Below are positions 42,353 through 50,757 of a stretch of DNA of 64,000 bases, in pieces. Below the pieces are notes generated by a model. That model was not told where the DNA came from and searched no databases. It was given only the letters and a program-made list of their open reading frames with translations. This DNA is from Streptomyces cinnamoneus (GTDB lineage Bacteria; Actinomycetota; Actinomycetes; Streptomycetales; Streptomycetaceae): the NCBI RefSeq assembly GCF_014650495.1, contig NZ_BMVB01000014.1, forward strand, positions 90,065-154,064. The letters are read 5' to 3'. Position 1 is the stretch's first letter, and each line of letters opens with the position of its first letter. The position numbers and the translations under genes are program-made.

Positions 42353-43165
42353 TTATTGCTGGTGCCGGAACGCCTCCCGGGCGAGCCGGTCGTCGGGCGG
42401 GAGGATCGTGGAGTCCCACTCGGCCCCCCGTGCCTCGACGAGTTCGGCGGCGCCCACGTGGGCCTCCGCACCCGCGCCGACCAGGCGTGCCGCGTACGGC
42501 GAGCCGGCGTGGGCGGCCAGGACGCGGACGCGGCCGTCGCCCGAGCCGCGCGGGGAGAGGGGGACGACGGCCACCGGCAGGCCCTGTTCGTCCGCCACGA
42601 ACAGCTCGAAGTCGTCGAAGCGGAAGTGGTCGATGTCCACGATCGGCTTGGGGTAGTGGTGGTACCCGGCCGCGGTCGGCAGCACGCCGGAGTGGGCACC
42701 GGCGGGGAGGGGGACCGAGGCGTTGAAGATGGAGTCCGTCCATTCGGCGACTTGTTCGGCCGTCTCGATGGCCGTGCTCAGCAGCCGTTCGCCGTCGTCG
42801 TAGCCGAGGGCGGCGTAGCCCGGAAGGGTGTCGGGGAAGGCCCGCACCAGACGCACGGCGTAGCGCCGGATGCCGTCCACCTTCTTCGGGTCCGCGCAGA
42901 ACTGGGCGGACCACTCCACGCCGAGCGGCAGGAACACGCAGAACCAGCCGTCCTCGTCCTTGACCCACACGCCGCCGCCGTGGTGGTCCTGGTACGGCCC
43001 CGGGGCGAAGGCCCAGTCGCCGGTCGTGTCGACCAGCTTGCGCATCAGGTTCCGGCTCGCCCGGTACTGAGCGCTCTCCTTGCGCGGCGGGTGGTCCGCC
43101 ACGGAGATCGTCCAGGGGAAGTCCTCGTGCCGCGGGTGGGTCGCCGCCCGTTCCCTGTCGTTCAT
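42353..43165 (-). CDS. DUF6424-like conserved protein
   Basis: This 270-residue protein starts at ATG 43165 (GGAG-type site upstream). Aromatic and charged residues dominate (DFPWTISVADHPPRKESAQY, GDWAFAPGPYQDHHGGGVWV, GYHHYPKPIVDIDHFRFDD). I recall such proteins in streptomycetes as DUF6424; function unknown. No signal peptide is seen. The 274 bases downstream to the GNAT start (42079-42352) hold two copies of TGCAGGATC and no supported gene. Confidence 0.65.
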   Translation of the reverse strand: MNDRERAATHPRHEDFPWTISVADHPPRKESAQYRASRNLMRKLVDTTGDWAFAPGPYQDHHGGGVWVKDEDGWFCVFLPLGVEWSAQFCADPKKVDGIRRYAVRLVRAFPDTLPGYAALGYDDGERLLSTAIETAEQVAEWTDSIFNASVPLPAGAHSGVLPTAAGYHHYPKPIVDIDHFRFDDFELFVADEQGLPVAVVPLSPRGSGDGRVRVLAAHAGSPYAARLVGAGAEAHVGAAELVEARGAEWDSTILPPDDRLAREAFRHQQ

Positions 43166-43421
43166 GGCTCGCCCTTCTCCAGGCTTCCCGCCGCCTCCCG
43201 CCGGCCACGGTGATGTCCCCGGCGGTCGCGTCGCATCGCGTGCCGTGATGGGTCCCACGGGTGGTCCCGGCGATAACCCCGGAGGCCGCGAAGCCCACAT
43301 TCGGCCCAGTGACCCCGGAGATGCCTGCCGCACCGGGATTCCGGTGACATGTCCACATCGATAGCATCCTGGGTAGTCCCGCCCACCGGTCTCAGCCCCC
43401 GTTCGCCACGGCGCGAGCACA

Positions 43422-44723
43422 GTGAGGGAGCCTCCCTTGAGATCTTTGCCGGACCGCCTGAAATCCTTACCGGACCGCCCGGGGTCCTCACCGGACCGTC
43501 GCCTCGTGGCCGCCGCCGGTCTCCTGGCGCTCACGGCCCTCCTGCAGCCCGTCGCGGCCCGGGCGGCCGAGCCGGTGCCGCCCGCCGGCATCGGGCACGG
43601 CGCGGAGGGCGGCCACCACGCCGGCTCCGGCCTCGCCGCAGCCGGGCGCGGCCCGGCCGCCGGCCCCGCGGCGGCGGCCGCCGTACGAGGTCTGGACGTC
43701 AGCGGCCACCAGGGGAACGTGGACTGGTCGGCCGTCGCCGCCGCCGGGGCCTCCTTCGCCTACGTCAAGGCGACCGAGGGACTGACGTACAAGAGCGAGT
43801 TCTTCGCGCAGCAGTACAACGGTTCCGCCGCCGCGGGACTGGTCCGCGGCGCCTACCACTTCGCCCGGCCCGACACCTCGGGCGGTGCCGCACAGGCCGA
43901 TGCCTTCCTCGCCGCGGGCGGCGGCTGGAACGCCGACGGCAGGACACTGCCGGGGGCGCTCGACGTGGAGCGCCTCTCGCAGGACGCTCCCGTCTGTTAC
44001 GGGCTGGAACCCGGCGCCATGGTCGCCTGGATCAGCGCCTTCACCGAGCGGTACCGGCAGCGCACCGGGCGGTACCCGGTCCTCTACACCAACACCGGCT
44101 GGTGGTCCCGGTGCACCGGCGACTCCCAGGCGTTCGCGGACACGTCGCCGCTGTGGATCGCCAACTACAACGGCACGGCCCACCCCTTGCCCAAGGGGTG
44201 GACGGCCCACACCTTCTGGCAGACCTCCGACCGCGGCCCGTTCCCCGGCGACCAGGACGTCTTCAACGGCTCGGAGCAGGACCTGCGCACCTTCGCGAAC
44301 GGCGACTACACGCCCCCGCCGGCCTCCGACTGGCCCCTGCTGGCCCAAGGAGCCCGCGGCCCCCAGGTCACCGCCGCCCAGTACCTTCTGGGCGGCCGGG
44401 GTGCCGCCCTGGAGGCGGACGGCGCGTTCGGCCCCGCCACCCGCGAGGCCGTCGCCGTCTTCCAGCGCTCCGCCGGCCTCACTCCCGACGGCGTCATCGG
44501 CCCGAAGACCTGGCAGGCCCTCGTCGTCACGGTCCGGTCCGGCTCCGACGGTCCCGCCGTACGGGCGGCCCAGCACCTGCTCAACAGCCACGGCGCCACG
44601 CTGCAGGTGGACGGCGTCTTCGGCACGGGCACGAGGGATGCGGCCGTCGCCTTCCAGAAGTCCCGCGACCTCGGCACGGACGGCATCGTCGGCCCTGCCA
44701 CCTGGAAGGCACTGCTTTCCTGA
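43422..44723 (+). CDS. secreted GH25 muramidase with two peptidoglycan-binding repeats
   Basis: This 433-residue protein has a long n-region (residues 8-28 are three 7-residue repeats), a signal hydrophobic core VAAAGLLALTALLQ ending AARA, and a Gly/Ala-rich linker. The GH25 lysozyme domain has RGLDVSGHQGNVDW near residue 90 and the second acid in LPGALDVERL near 180. Two PG_binding_1 domains follow (QGARGPQVTAAQYLLGG and GSDGPAVRAAQHLLNSHGAT). It cleaves the MurNAc-GlcNAc bond of peptidoglycan. Leu16 is a TTA codon (43467-43469 region), so translation may depend on bldA. Start could be GTG 43422 or TTG 43437, which has a better spaced AGGGAG; both keep the TTA codon. Confidence 0.88.
   Translation: MREPPLRSLPDRLKSLPDRPGSSPDRRLVAAAGLLALTALLQPVAARAAEPVPPAGIGHGAEGGHHAGSGLAAAGRGPAAGPAAAAAVRGLDVSGHQGNVDWSAVAAAGASFAYVKATEGLTYKSEFFAQQYNGSAAAGLVRGAYHFARPDTSGGAAQADAFLAAGGGWNADGRTLPGALDVERLSQDAPVCYGLEPGAMVAWISAFTERYRQRTGRYPVLYTNTGWWSRCTGDSQAFADTSPLWIANYNGTAHPLPKGWTAHTFWQTSDRGPFPGDQDVFNGSEQDLRTFANGDYTPPPASDWPLLAQGARGPQVTAAQYLLGGRGAALEADGAFGPATREAVAVFQRSAGLTPDGVIGPKTWQALVVTVRSGSDGPAVRAAQHLLNSHGATLQVDGVFGTGTRDAAVAFQKSRDLGTDGIVGPATWKALLS
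43443..43505 (+). repeat. three tandem 21-bp repeats in the muramidase N-terminus
   Basis: Three in-frame 21-base units encode SLPDRLK, SLPDRPG and SSPDRRL, each containing the core CCGGACCG. They lie before the signal-peptide core and lengthen its positive n-region. One unit carries the TTA codon. Confidence 0.75.
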
Positions 44724-44891
44724 ACCCCCTCTGTGCTGCGACGAGCTCAGCCGCTGCTCCGCCGAACCGCTTCCCACCAGCCCCGATGAAATCGAGCTGG
44801 GCAACCGGCCTTCCGCCCACCACACTTCAGGGAGTCCTCAGGGACGAAGCCCTCTCCCACCCGGCCGTCCTCAAGCCCCCGGAGTTGACCG

Positions 44892-45626
44892 ATGCCGACG
44901 GAAGTCACCTTGTGGCTCACCCCCGAAGAGGCCGCCTTCGGCGTCACCAGAGCCGTCGGCCTGCCGAGCGGGCCGGTCAACGTCCGCATCCCACCGGTCC
45001 GGGACGGCGATCTCATCAGGGTCTCCACCGACAAGGGCGAGGCGCACCTCCGGATCCGTGTCGGCGGCGCGCCGACACCGCAGCCGCCGGGGGCCGGGCG
45101 GGCGCTCCGGCGCAGCCCGCTGCTCAAGCCGCTGCTCGTCCTCGCGGCGCTCGGCGTACTCGTCGTCGTGCTCCTGACCCAGCGCGACGGCTCCTCCTCG
45201 TCGGCTGCGCCCGGCTCCGGCAGGACCCCGTCGCCGTCGACCTCCCGCACGCCCTTCTCCCCCGGCACGGGCGACGAGCACACGGCTCCGGGCCTTCCCG
45301 ACCCGCTCGGCAGCACCGACCGCCCCACCCGCGGCCCCAGCAGGCTCCCCACGCCTCCCGCCCCCTATCGCACGGGGACGTGCCTCAACGGGACCATCCC
45401 CGACTCCACGACTCCGGTGAAGGTGAACAACGTCGGCGTCGTCGCCTGTTCGTCGTCCGACGCGCACTACCGGGTCATCCAGACGTTCCACGGCACCACC
45501 GACATGAGCCGCTGCCGCGAGAACTCCGACACCCAGTACTCCTTCTCCTCCGAGACGACGCTGGGGGGCCGGACCATCAGTTCGGTCGTCTACTGCCTGG
45601 TCGGCATCGGTTCCTATGAGAGGTGA
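44892..45626 (+). CDS. LppU/SCO3897-family membrane protein
   Basis: This 244-residue protein has a cytosolic N-domain (VTLWLTPEEAAFGVTRAV, then NVRIPPVRDGDLIRV) resembling a DnaJ C-terminal beta domain. A membrane helix follows at about 78-96 (PLLKPLLVLAALGVLVVVLL), then a Ser/Pro/Thr-rich linker. The extracellular LppU domain holds four cysteines (GTCLNGTIPDS, VVACSSSDAHYRVIQ, SRCREN, VVYCLVGIGSY). Function is unknown. It lies downstream of the muramidase on the same strand with a 168-base gap. Confidence 0.85.
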   Translation: MPTEVTLWLTPEEAAFGVTRAVGLPSGPVNVRIPPVRDGDLIRVSTDKGEAHLRIRVGGAPTPQPPGAGRALRRSPLLKPLLVLAALGVLVVVLLTQRDGSSSSAAPGSGRTPSPSTSRTPFSPGTGDEHTAPGLPDPLGSTDRPTRGPSRLPTPPAPYRTGTCLNGTIPDSTTPVKVNNVGVVACSSSDAHYRVIQTFHGTTDMSRCRENSDTQYSFSSETTLGGRTISSVVYCLVGIGSYER

Positions 45627-45679
45627 GAGGATTCCGGGGTTTCTCCTGATCTGATGTGGCGTGAGCAAGGAACGTGACG

Positions 45680-46567
45680 ATGGACGAGCCCAGAAGTCTG
45701 ATAGAGCGCTTCGAGGAAGCCCGGCCTCATCTACGGGCGGTGGCCTACCGGATGCTCGGCTCGCTCAGCGAGGCCGATGACGCCCTGCAGGAGACCTGGC
45801 TGCGCGTCAGTCGCGCCGACACCACCGGCGTGGAGAACCTCACCGGGTGGCTGACCACGGTGGTGGGGCGGGTGTGTCTGAACATGCTGCGTGCGCGCCA
45901 GTCGCGGCGCGAGGACCCCTTCGAGATGCAGGCGCCCGGCCGGAGCGCCGGCCAGGAGGAGGCGGACGACCCCGAGCAGGAAGCGCTGATGGCCGACTCG
46001 GTCGGGCTGGCGCTGCTCGTGGTGCTCGACACGCTGACGCCCGCCGAGCGGCTCGCCTTCGTGCTGCACGACATGTTCGCCGTGCCCTTCGACGAGATCG
46101 CCCCGATGATCGAGCGCACGCCGGCGGCGGCCCGGCAGCTGGCGAGCCGCGCCCGACGCCGGGTCAAGGGGGGCACCCCGGCGCCCGACGCCGATCCGGC
46201 CCGGCGGCGCCGGGTCGTCGACGCCTTCCTGGCCGCGACCCGGGGCGGGAACTTCGAGGCGCTGGTCGCCCTGCTCCATCCGGACGTGGTGCTCCGGGCC
46301 GACGCGATGGTCGTCCCCTCCCCCGAACCCATCGTCGTCCGTGGTGCCGTGGCCGTCGCCCGGGGCGCGATGGCCGCCATGGGGCGCGCCCGGTTCACCG
46401 GTGCGGCGCTGGTCGACGGGGCGGCCGGGCTGGCGATGGCCCCGCGCGGCAGGCTGTTCCTGGTGCTCACCTTCGCGGTCACGGACGACGGCCTGATCAG
46501 TGCCGTCGATGTGATCGCCGACCCGGAGCAGCTCCGCCGGGTCGACATCGCCGTTCTCGACGCCTGA
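45680..46567 (+). CDS. ECF sigma factor with SnoaL-like C-terminal domain (SigJ/ECF41-like)
   Basis: This 295-residue protein has region 2 (RAVAYRMLGSLSEADDALQE), region 4 (LTPAERLAFVLHDMFAVPFD, then RTPAAARQLASRARRRV) and a SnoaL/NTF2-like tail from about residue 175 (VVDAFLAATRGGNFEALVAL). Such sigma factors are controlled by the fused tail rather than by a separate anti-sigma factor. ATG 45680 is preferred over GTG 45674 because AAGGA then has an 8-base gap. No obvious target operon is adjacent. Confidence 0.9.
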   Translation: MDEPRSLIERFEEARPHLRAVAYRMLGSLSEADDALQETWLRVSRADTTGVENLTGWLTTVVGRVCLNMLRARQSRREDPFEMQAPGRSAGQEEADDPEQEALMADSVGLALLVVLDTLTPAERLAFVLHDMFAVPFDEIAPMIERTPAAARQLASRARRRVKGGTPAPDADPARRRRVVDAFLAATRGGNFEALVALLHPDVVLRADAMVVPSPEPIVVRGAVAVARGAMAAMGRARFTGAALVDGAAGLAMAPRGRLFLVLTFAVTDDGLISAVDVIADPEQLRRVDIAVLDA

Positions 46568-46575
46568 CGGCGCGG

Positions 46576-46611
46576 CACCGGCCGGCTCCGCGCAGCGGGA
46601 GCCGGCCGGTG
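46576..46611. terminator. bidirectional terminator hairpin
   Basis: Perfect 14-base arms CACCGGCCGGCTCC (46576-46589) and complement (46598-46611) with an 8-base loop lie between the sigma factor stop and the phospholipase remnant. Confidence 0.8.
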
Positions 46612-46645
46612 TTCGCTCCGCGAGCCGGGGTCCGGTCGGAGGGAA

Positions 46646-47097
46646 TCAGGTGCCGAGGGCGCTCACGGCCTGGTAGTAGGTCCAGGCGGTGGCGTTGCAC
46701 GCGGTGTGCTTGGCCCCGGTGTAGGCGTTGCAGACGCGCTTGAGGTCTTCGTGGAGAGCGTTGTCGAGGCGGGCCTTGTTCGCCTCCAGGGCGCCGGTGA
46801 CCTTGTGGTTGCGGTAGCCGAAGTCGTGGCGGGCGCAGGAGTTCTGGAAGGGGAAGCCGAAGGGGTTGTCGGGCGACTTGGAGCAGTAGTCGGTCGACCG
46901 GTCGAATCTGTAGGAGGCCCAGGCGCCCTGGTTCTGGCGGGCGCGTTCCACGCGCTGGAGCTGGAGGCACTGCTCTGGGTCCAACTGGCCAGAATCTGTG
47001 CCTTGTCAGCGGGGACGGCCTGGGCGGGTGAGGCGAGGTGACCACGGCGGTCACGGTGAGGGCGGCTGCGGCCAGGGGGGGTGGTGAACCGATGCAC
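46646..47097 (-). pseudogene. secreted phospholipase A2, disrupted by frameshifts
   Basis: The C-terminal frame (46646-46984) reads a prokaryotic phospholipase A2: TDYCSKSPDNPFGF, then the catalytic NSCARHDFGYRNHKV with the His-Asp pair, LKRVCNAYTG and TACNATAWTYYQAV. The matching N-terminus is spread over other frames. A GTG at 47097 with GGAGG upstream starts MHRFTTP; the signal core LAAAALTVTAVVTS is in a second frame after a run of seven C; then SPAQAVPADKAQILASWTQ is back in the first frame; and NQGAWASYRF is in the third. At least two, probably three, single-base shifts within 150 bases are needed to restore one reading frame. It is a decayed gene or a sequencing-error region. Confidence 0.75.
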
Positions 47098-47399
47098 GGA
47101 GATCCTCCGGAGGGGCACCCGCACACGTGCGCGGGAGGGATGACCAGGAGCTGTGCTCACCGGCAGAGAGCGCCGGGGGGAGCAACGCGCCTCATCCCAA
47201 CCGATCATGCGTTGGGCTGTCCATGCCCCACGGCGTGATGACCGGAACCGGGTCGGCGGAGGAGCGGAGGGGCTGCGCCGGCGTGTCCTGAAATCAGCGC
47301 TCCGCTTACCGTGCAGTTGCACGCGCCGGCGTCGGCGCCGCCCTTTCCCGGGCGACGCACCCGACGGCCGGATCCGGCGTGGATTCAGCGGGCGTGGAT
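47098..47399. other. 302-base non-coding stretch with tandem repeat
   Basis: No supported gene. It contains the expected promoter zone of the broken phospholipase gene (near its GTG at 47097) and, at 47377-47406, two 15-base tandem copies of GCGTGGATTCAGCGG plus a partial third. The second copy covers the stop codon of the gene ending at 47400. Confidence 0.5.
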
Positions 47400-48593
47400 T
47401 CAGCGGGTGTGGACGACGCGGAACGGGATCCCGGCCGCCTCCAGCCGGCCGATCAGCGCGTCGCCCATCGCCGTCGCCGGCGTGACCTGGCCCGCAGTCT
47501 CCGGCAGATCGTCCAGGGCGAGGCACAAGGACGCCTCCGCGAGCATCTTCGCGGTCTCACCGTAGCCCGGGTCACCGCCCGTGACCTCGGTGAACACGCG
47601 CCGGCCGCCGCCTTCGCCGACGAACCGCATCCGGAACCAGCCGCGTGCCCGCTGCCGCGCGCTCGGCCCGCGCCCCGCCGGGTACCGGTTCATCAGCCAG
47701 GTCCTGGCGGGCGGCAGCTGCGCGGCGGCCGCCAGCGCGCCCAGTCCGACCGGTCCCGCCAGGGCCATGGGCAGCGTCTTCACCGACGCGTAGTGCCGGT
47801 AGCGGAAGTCGGGGCCGTAGCGTTCCAGTGCGGCGGCCGAACGCCCCACGACGAGCGGGTCGAGCGTGGGCAGCGGCAGCGCCCACGTGCCCGTCTCCTT
47901 GCTGAAGCGCGGTGCTCCCAGCGGGGTGCGGACGCGGCGTCCGGCCGGCGGCTGCTCCAGCCGCCGTCGCTCCCGTGCCGCCGCACCCGCCTGCCGCTGC
48001 CGCCCGATGATGGTCAGGGACGAGGCGAGCGTCCCGCCGGAGATCAGTCCCGAGGCCCGTACGAAGCCGTCCACGCTCAGCGGTACCTTCTCCGGCAGCT
48101 GCTGGACGGTGAAGTACGCGCCCAGGTCGTGCGGCAGGGAGTCGAAGCCGCAGGCGTGCACGAGCCGCGCGCCGGTCTCCCGGGCCCGCTCGCCGTACCG
48201 CACGAACATCAGGTCCACGAACTCCGGCTCGCCGGTGAGATCCGTGTAGTCGGTGCCGGACTCCGCGCAGGCGGCCACCAGTTCCTCGCCGTACCAGATG
48301 TACGGCCCGACGGTCGAGGCCACGACGTGCGCGGATTCTGCGAGCGCGCGCATCGCCGCCCGGTCGCCCGCGTCCGCGGCCACCAGCGCCAGGCCGGCGG
48401 CGCGGTCGGGGTCGAGCGCGGCCAGCCTCTCCCGCAGCTTCTCCAGCTTCTCCCGGCTGCGTCCGGCGAGCGCCAGCCGGCAGTCCTGCGGCGCGTGCGC
48501 CAGCAGGTACTCGGCGGTGAGCTCCCCCACGAAGCCCGTCGCCCCGAAGAGTACGACGTCGTAGGGGCGTTCAGTACCGGTCCGCCTGTTCAT
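47400..48593 (-). CDS. saccharopine dehydrogenase-fold / trans-acting enoyl reductase family protein
   Basis: This 397-residue protein starts MNRRTGTERPYDVVLFGATG, with a Rossmann motif FGATGFVGELTAEYL, followed by VVASTVGPYIWYGEELVAAC and TDYTDLTGEPEFVDLM, typical of the saccharopine dehydrogenase/Rv2449c-like group. Mycobacterial relatives act as trans enoyl reductases in lipid assembly; the substrate here is unknown. NAD(P)-dependent oxidoreduction is the safe call. No partner gene is adjacent. Confidence 0.85.
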   Translation of the reverse strand: MNRRTGTERPYDVVLFGATGFVGELTAEYLLAHAPQDCRLALAGRSREKLEKLRERLAALDPDRAAGLALVAADAGDRAAMRALAESAHVVASTVGPYIWYGEELVAACAESGTDYTDLTGEPEFVDLMFVRYGERARETGARLVHACGFDSLPHDLGAYFTVQQLPEKVPLSVDGFVRASGLISGGTLASSLTIIGRQRQAGAAARERRRLEQPPAGRRVRTPLGAPRFSKETGTWALPLPTLDPLVVGRSAAALERYGPDFRYRHYASVKTLPMALAGPVGLGALAAAAQLPPARTWLMNRYPAGRGPSARQRARGWFRMRFVGEGGGRRVFTEVTGGDPGYGETAKMLAEASLCLALDDLPETAGQVTPATAMGDALIGRLEAAGIPFRVVHTR

Positions 48594-48699
48594 GGCACCT
48601 CCGTCACAGGGGTCGCGTCACTGGAGACCGTAACGCGTGAAGGATCGTTTCAGCCCCTGATTCGGGTGACCGGACAGCGGGCCCACGCGCTCGTACGCC

Positions 48700-49863
48700 T
48701 CAGCGCTTGGGCCAGTGCCACAGCGGTTCGTCCAGGAGCCCCTGGCCCTCCACCTGCGTCTGCCCGAAGTCCTTGACCAGCTCGATGACGTTGGCTCCGC
48801 GGGCGAGGGCGGCCGCGAGCGGGCGGGCGTGCGTCACGACCACGACCTGGCTGTGTCCGGACGCCCTGCGGATCAGGTCGGCCAGCGGCGCGAGCAGGTC
48901 CGGGTGGAGGCTGGTCTCGGGCTCGTTCAGGACGAGGAGCCGCGGCGGGCGCGGGGTGAGGAGGGCCGCGGTCCACAGCAGGTAGCGCAACGTCCCGTCG
49001 GAGAGCTCGGCGGCGGTCAGGGGGCGCAGCAGTCCGTGCTGGCGGATCCGCAGTTCGAAGCGCGGGCCCAGCAGACCGATGTCGACGCGGCTGCCGGGGA
49101 AGGCGGCGTCGACGGCCTCGTCGAGGGCGTCGTGGTCGCCGGTCTCGCGGATGGTCTGCAGGGCGGCGGCGAGGTCGGAGCCGTCGCCGCTCAGGACGGG
49201 CGTGCGGGTGCCGATGTGGGTGGCGCGGGCGGGCGCGTGGGCGTCGGTGCGCACGTGGTCGTAGAAGCGCCAGTCGCGGATCTGCTCGCGCACGGCGAGC
49301 ACGTCGGGGGCGTGCTGCGGGTCGGCGACCTCGCCGAGCATGGAGTCGTACGGGCGGATCGCCCCGGCCCGGCGGTGCCAGGTGCCGTCCAGGCCGCGGA
49401 CCTTCACGGCGCTGCCCTTGCGTTCGGAGAGCAGGGCCGCGGGGCGCAGGACGGGGCCGCTCCAGATCGCCTCGGACTTGATTTCGGGGTCGAGGGAGAA
49501 GAGGGAGGTGGCGGGTGTGCCGCCGGGGTGTCCGAAGTCGACGGCGTATCCGAAGTCGTCCCCGGCGAAGCCGAGGCGCAGGCCGGCGGGGGCCGTGGAG
49601 GCCGTGCCCTGGACGGGGTGCAGGCCCTCGCGGACGGCGCGGCCGACCTTCTCCGGGCCCGCCCAGAGGGTGGACGGAAGGCCGCCCTCCCGGGCGAGCG
49701 CGGCCACGGCCCCGCCGCGCGCGGCGTCGGCGAGCAGTTTCAGGGCCCGGTAGAGGGAGGACTTGCCGGTGCCGTTCGCGCCGGTCACCACGTTGAGGCG
49801 GTCGAGGGGGACGACGAGGTGGCGTAGGGAGCGGTAGTTCTCGACGGCGAGCGTGGTGATCAT
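48700..49863 (-). CDS. AAA-family (RecF/OLD-like) ATPase
   Basis: This 387-residue protein has an ABC-type ATPase core without membrane parts: MITTLAVENYRSLRHLVVPL, Walker A VTGANGTGKSSL near residue 33, signature AELSDGTLRYLLWTA near residue 290, and Walker B LLVLNEPETSLHPD with Asn in the position before Glu. The D/H-loop region is VVVVTHARPLA. Such AAA_21/AAA_15 proteins often act in DNA repair or defence, but no nuclease partner (TOPRIM or effector) is adjacent, so a defence call is not supported. ATG 49863 starts the domain directly. Confidence 0.88.
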   Translation of the reverse strand: MITTLAVENYRSLRHLVVPLDRLNVVTGANGTGKSSLYRALKLLADAARGGAVAALAREGGLPSTLWAGPEKVGRAVREGLHPVQGTASTAPAGLRLGFAGDDFGYAVDFGHPGGTPATSLFSLDPEIKSEAIWSGPVLRPAALLSERKGSAVKVRGLDGTWHRRAGAIRPYDSMLGEVADPQHAPDVLAVREQIRDWRFYDHVRTDAHAPARATHIGTRTPVLSGDGSDLAAALQTIRETGDHDALDEAVDAAFPGSRVDIGLLGPRFELRIRQHGLLRPLTAAELSDGTLRYLLWTAALLTPRPPRLLVLNEPETSLHPDLLAPLADLIRRASGHSQVVVVTHARPLAAALARGANVIELVKDFGQTQVEGQGLLDEPLWHWPKR

Positions 49864-49929
49864 ATGTTCGAGCGTACGGGGTCGGCCGGTGGTGTGCGGG
49901 GCAGCGGCGCCGCTGCGGCTCGCGCGTGC

Positions 49930-49964
49930 GCGGCCGGCCGCCGGTGGGTCCGGCGGCCGGCCGC
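49930..49964. terminator. perfect 15-bp terminator hairpin
   Basis: GCGGCCGGCCGCCGG (49930-49944) pairs exactly with 49950-49964 around TGGGT, 5 bases after the RNase H stop codon. Confidence 0.75.
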
Positions 49965-49969
49965 GTGGC

Positions 49970-50671
49970 TCACGCCTGGGCGGCCAGGTCGCGGCAGGCC
50001 GGGTGGCCCCAGCCCTTCGCGTTCTTGGCGATGGATTCCCCGGCCGCGTACGACTGTCCGCAGACGCACCGGCCCGCGAACTTCGCGCGGAGGGTCTTCG
50101 TGCTGCGCGCGGCTCCGCCGGTCGAGGGCTTTCCGGCCCTGGCGGCACGGGGCTTGGCCTGCGCGGGTTCGGGGCGCTGGGCGGGCACCGGCGGGGCCGA
50201 CGCCCCGTGGGACGTTCCCGCGGGGAGCTGCGCGGTGGCCGCGTCGCTGGCCGCCTGGTCGGCGATGGCGTTCAGGTGGTCCCCGTCCACCTGGTGCGCC
50301 GGTACGTAGCGGAATTCCACCGGGCGGCCCGTGAGCAGGGTGTCGATGCGGGCGACGAGCTCCTGGTTGGCGACGGGCTTGCCGGCCGCGGTCTTCCAGC
50401 CGTTGCGCTTCCAGCCGGGCAGCCACTTGGTGACCGCGTTCATGGCGTACTGCGAGTCCATGCGCACCTCGATGGGCACGGCCGGGTCGGTGGCCCCGAG
50501 AAGCTGCTCCAGGGCGGTGAGCTCCGCGACGTTGTTCGTGGCCCGGCCGAGCGGGCCCGCCTCCCAGCGCTCGGGGGTTCCTTGCGCGTCGGCTATGACC
50601 CAGGCCCAGGCTGCGGGCCCCGGGTTGCCCTTGGAGGCCCCGTCACAGGCGGCGATGATGCGTTCAGACAT
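49970..50671 (-). CDS. rnhA: ribonuclease HI with C-terminal cysteine domain
   Basis: This 233-residue protein has an RNase HI domain to about residue 145. The four catalytic acids are visible: ACDGASKGNPGP (Asp9), NNVAELTALEQLL (Glu), VRMDSQYAMNAV (Asp) and HLNAIADQAASD (Asp). It removes RNA from RNA-DNA hybrids. After an Ala/Pro/Arg-rich linker comes a short domain with CVCGQSYAAGESI and GWGHPAC, whose Cys-x-Cys and His-x2-Cys could bind zinc. Start is ATG 50671. Confidence 0.9.
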   Translation of the reverse strand: MSERIIAACDGASKGNPGPAAWAWVIADAQGTPERWEAGPLGRATNNVAELTALEQLLGATDPAVPIEVRMDSQYAMNAVTKWLPGWKRNGWKTAAGKPVANQELVARIDTLLTGRPVEFRYVPAHQVDGDHLNAIADQAASDAATAQLPAGTSHGASAPPVPAQRPEPAQAKPRAARAGKPSTGGAARSTKTLRAKFAGRCVCGQSYAAGESIAKNAKGWGHPACRDLAAQA

Positions 50672-50757
50672 GCTCCGATGATCTCAGCTCGGGGCACGGT
50701 TGCGGCGCAGGCCCGGCGGGGGCCCCGGGCTGCCCCCTCTTCGGCGACGACCGGCCG

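Noticed and set aside
43166..43421. Possible c-di-AMP (ydaO) riboswitch upstream of the muramidase, as known for some wall hydrolase genes
   Set aside because: None of the conserved ydaO sequence blocks could be found in this 256-base region; only a plausible promoter zone is seen.
48700..49863. AAA ATPase as a component of a phage-defence system
   Set aside because: No TOPRIM, nuclease or other effector gene is adjacent (neighbours are RNase HI and a saccharopine dehydrogenase-like gene), and there are no mobile-element signs.
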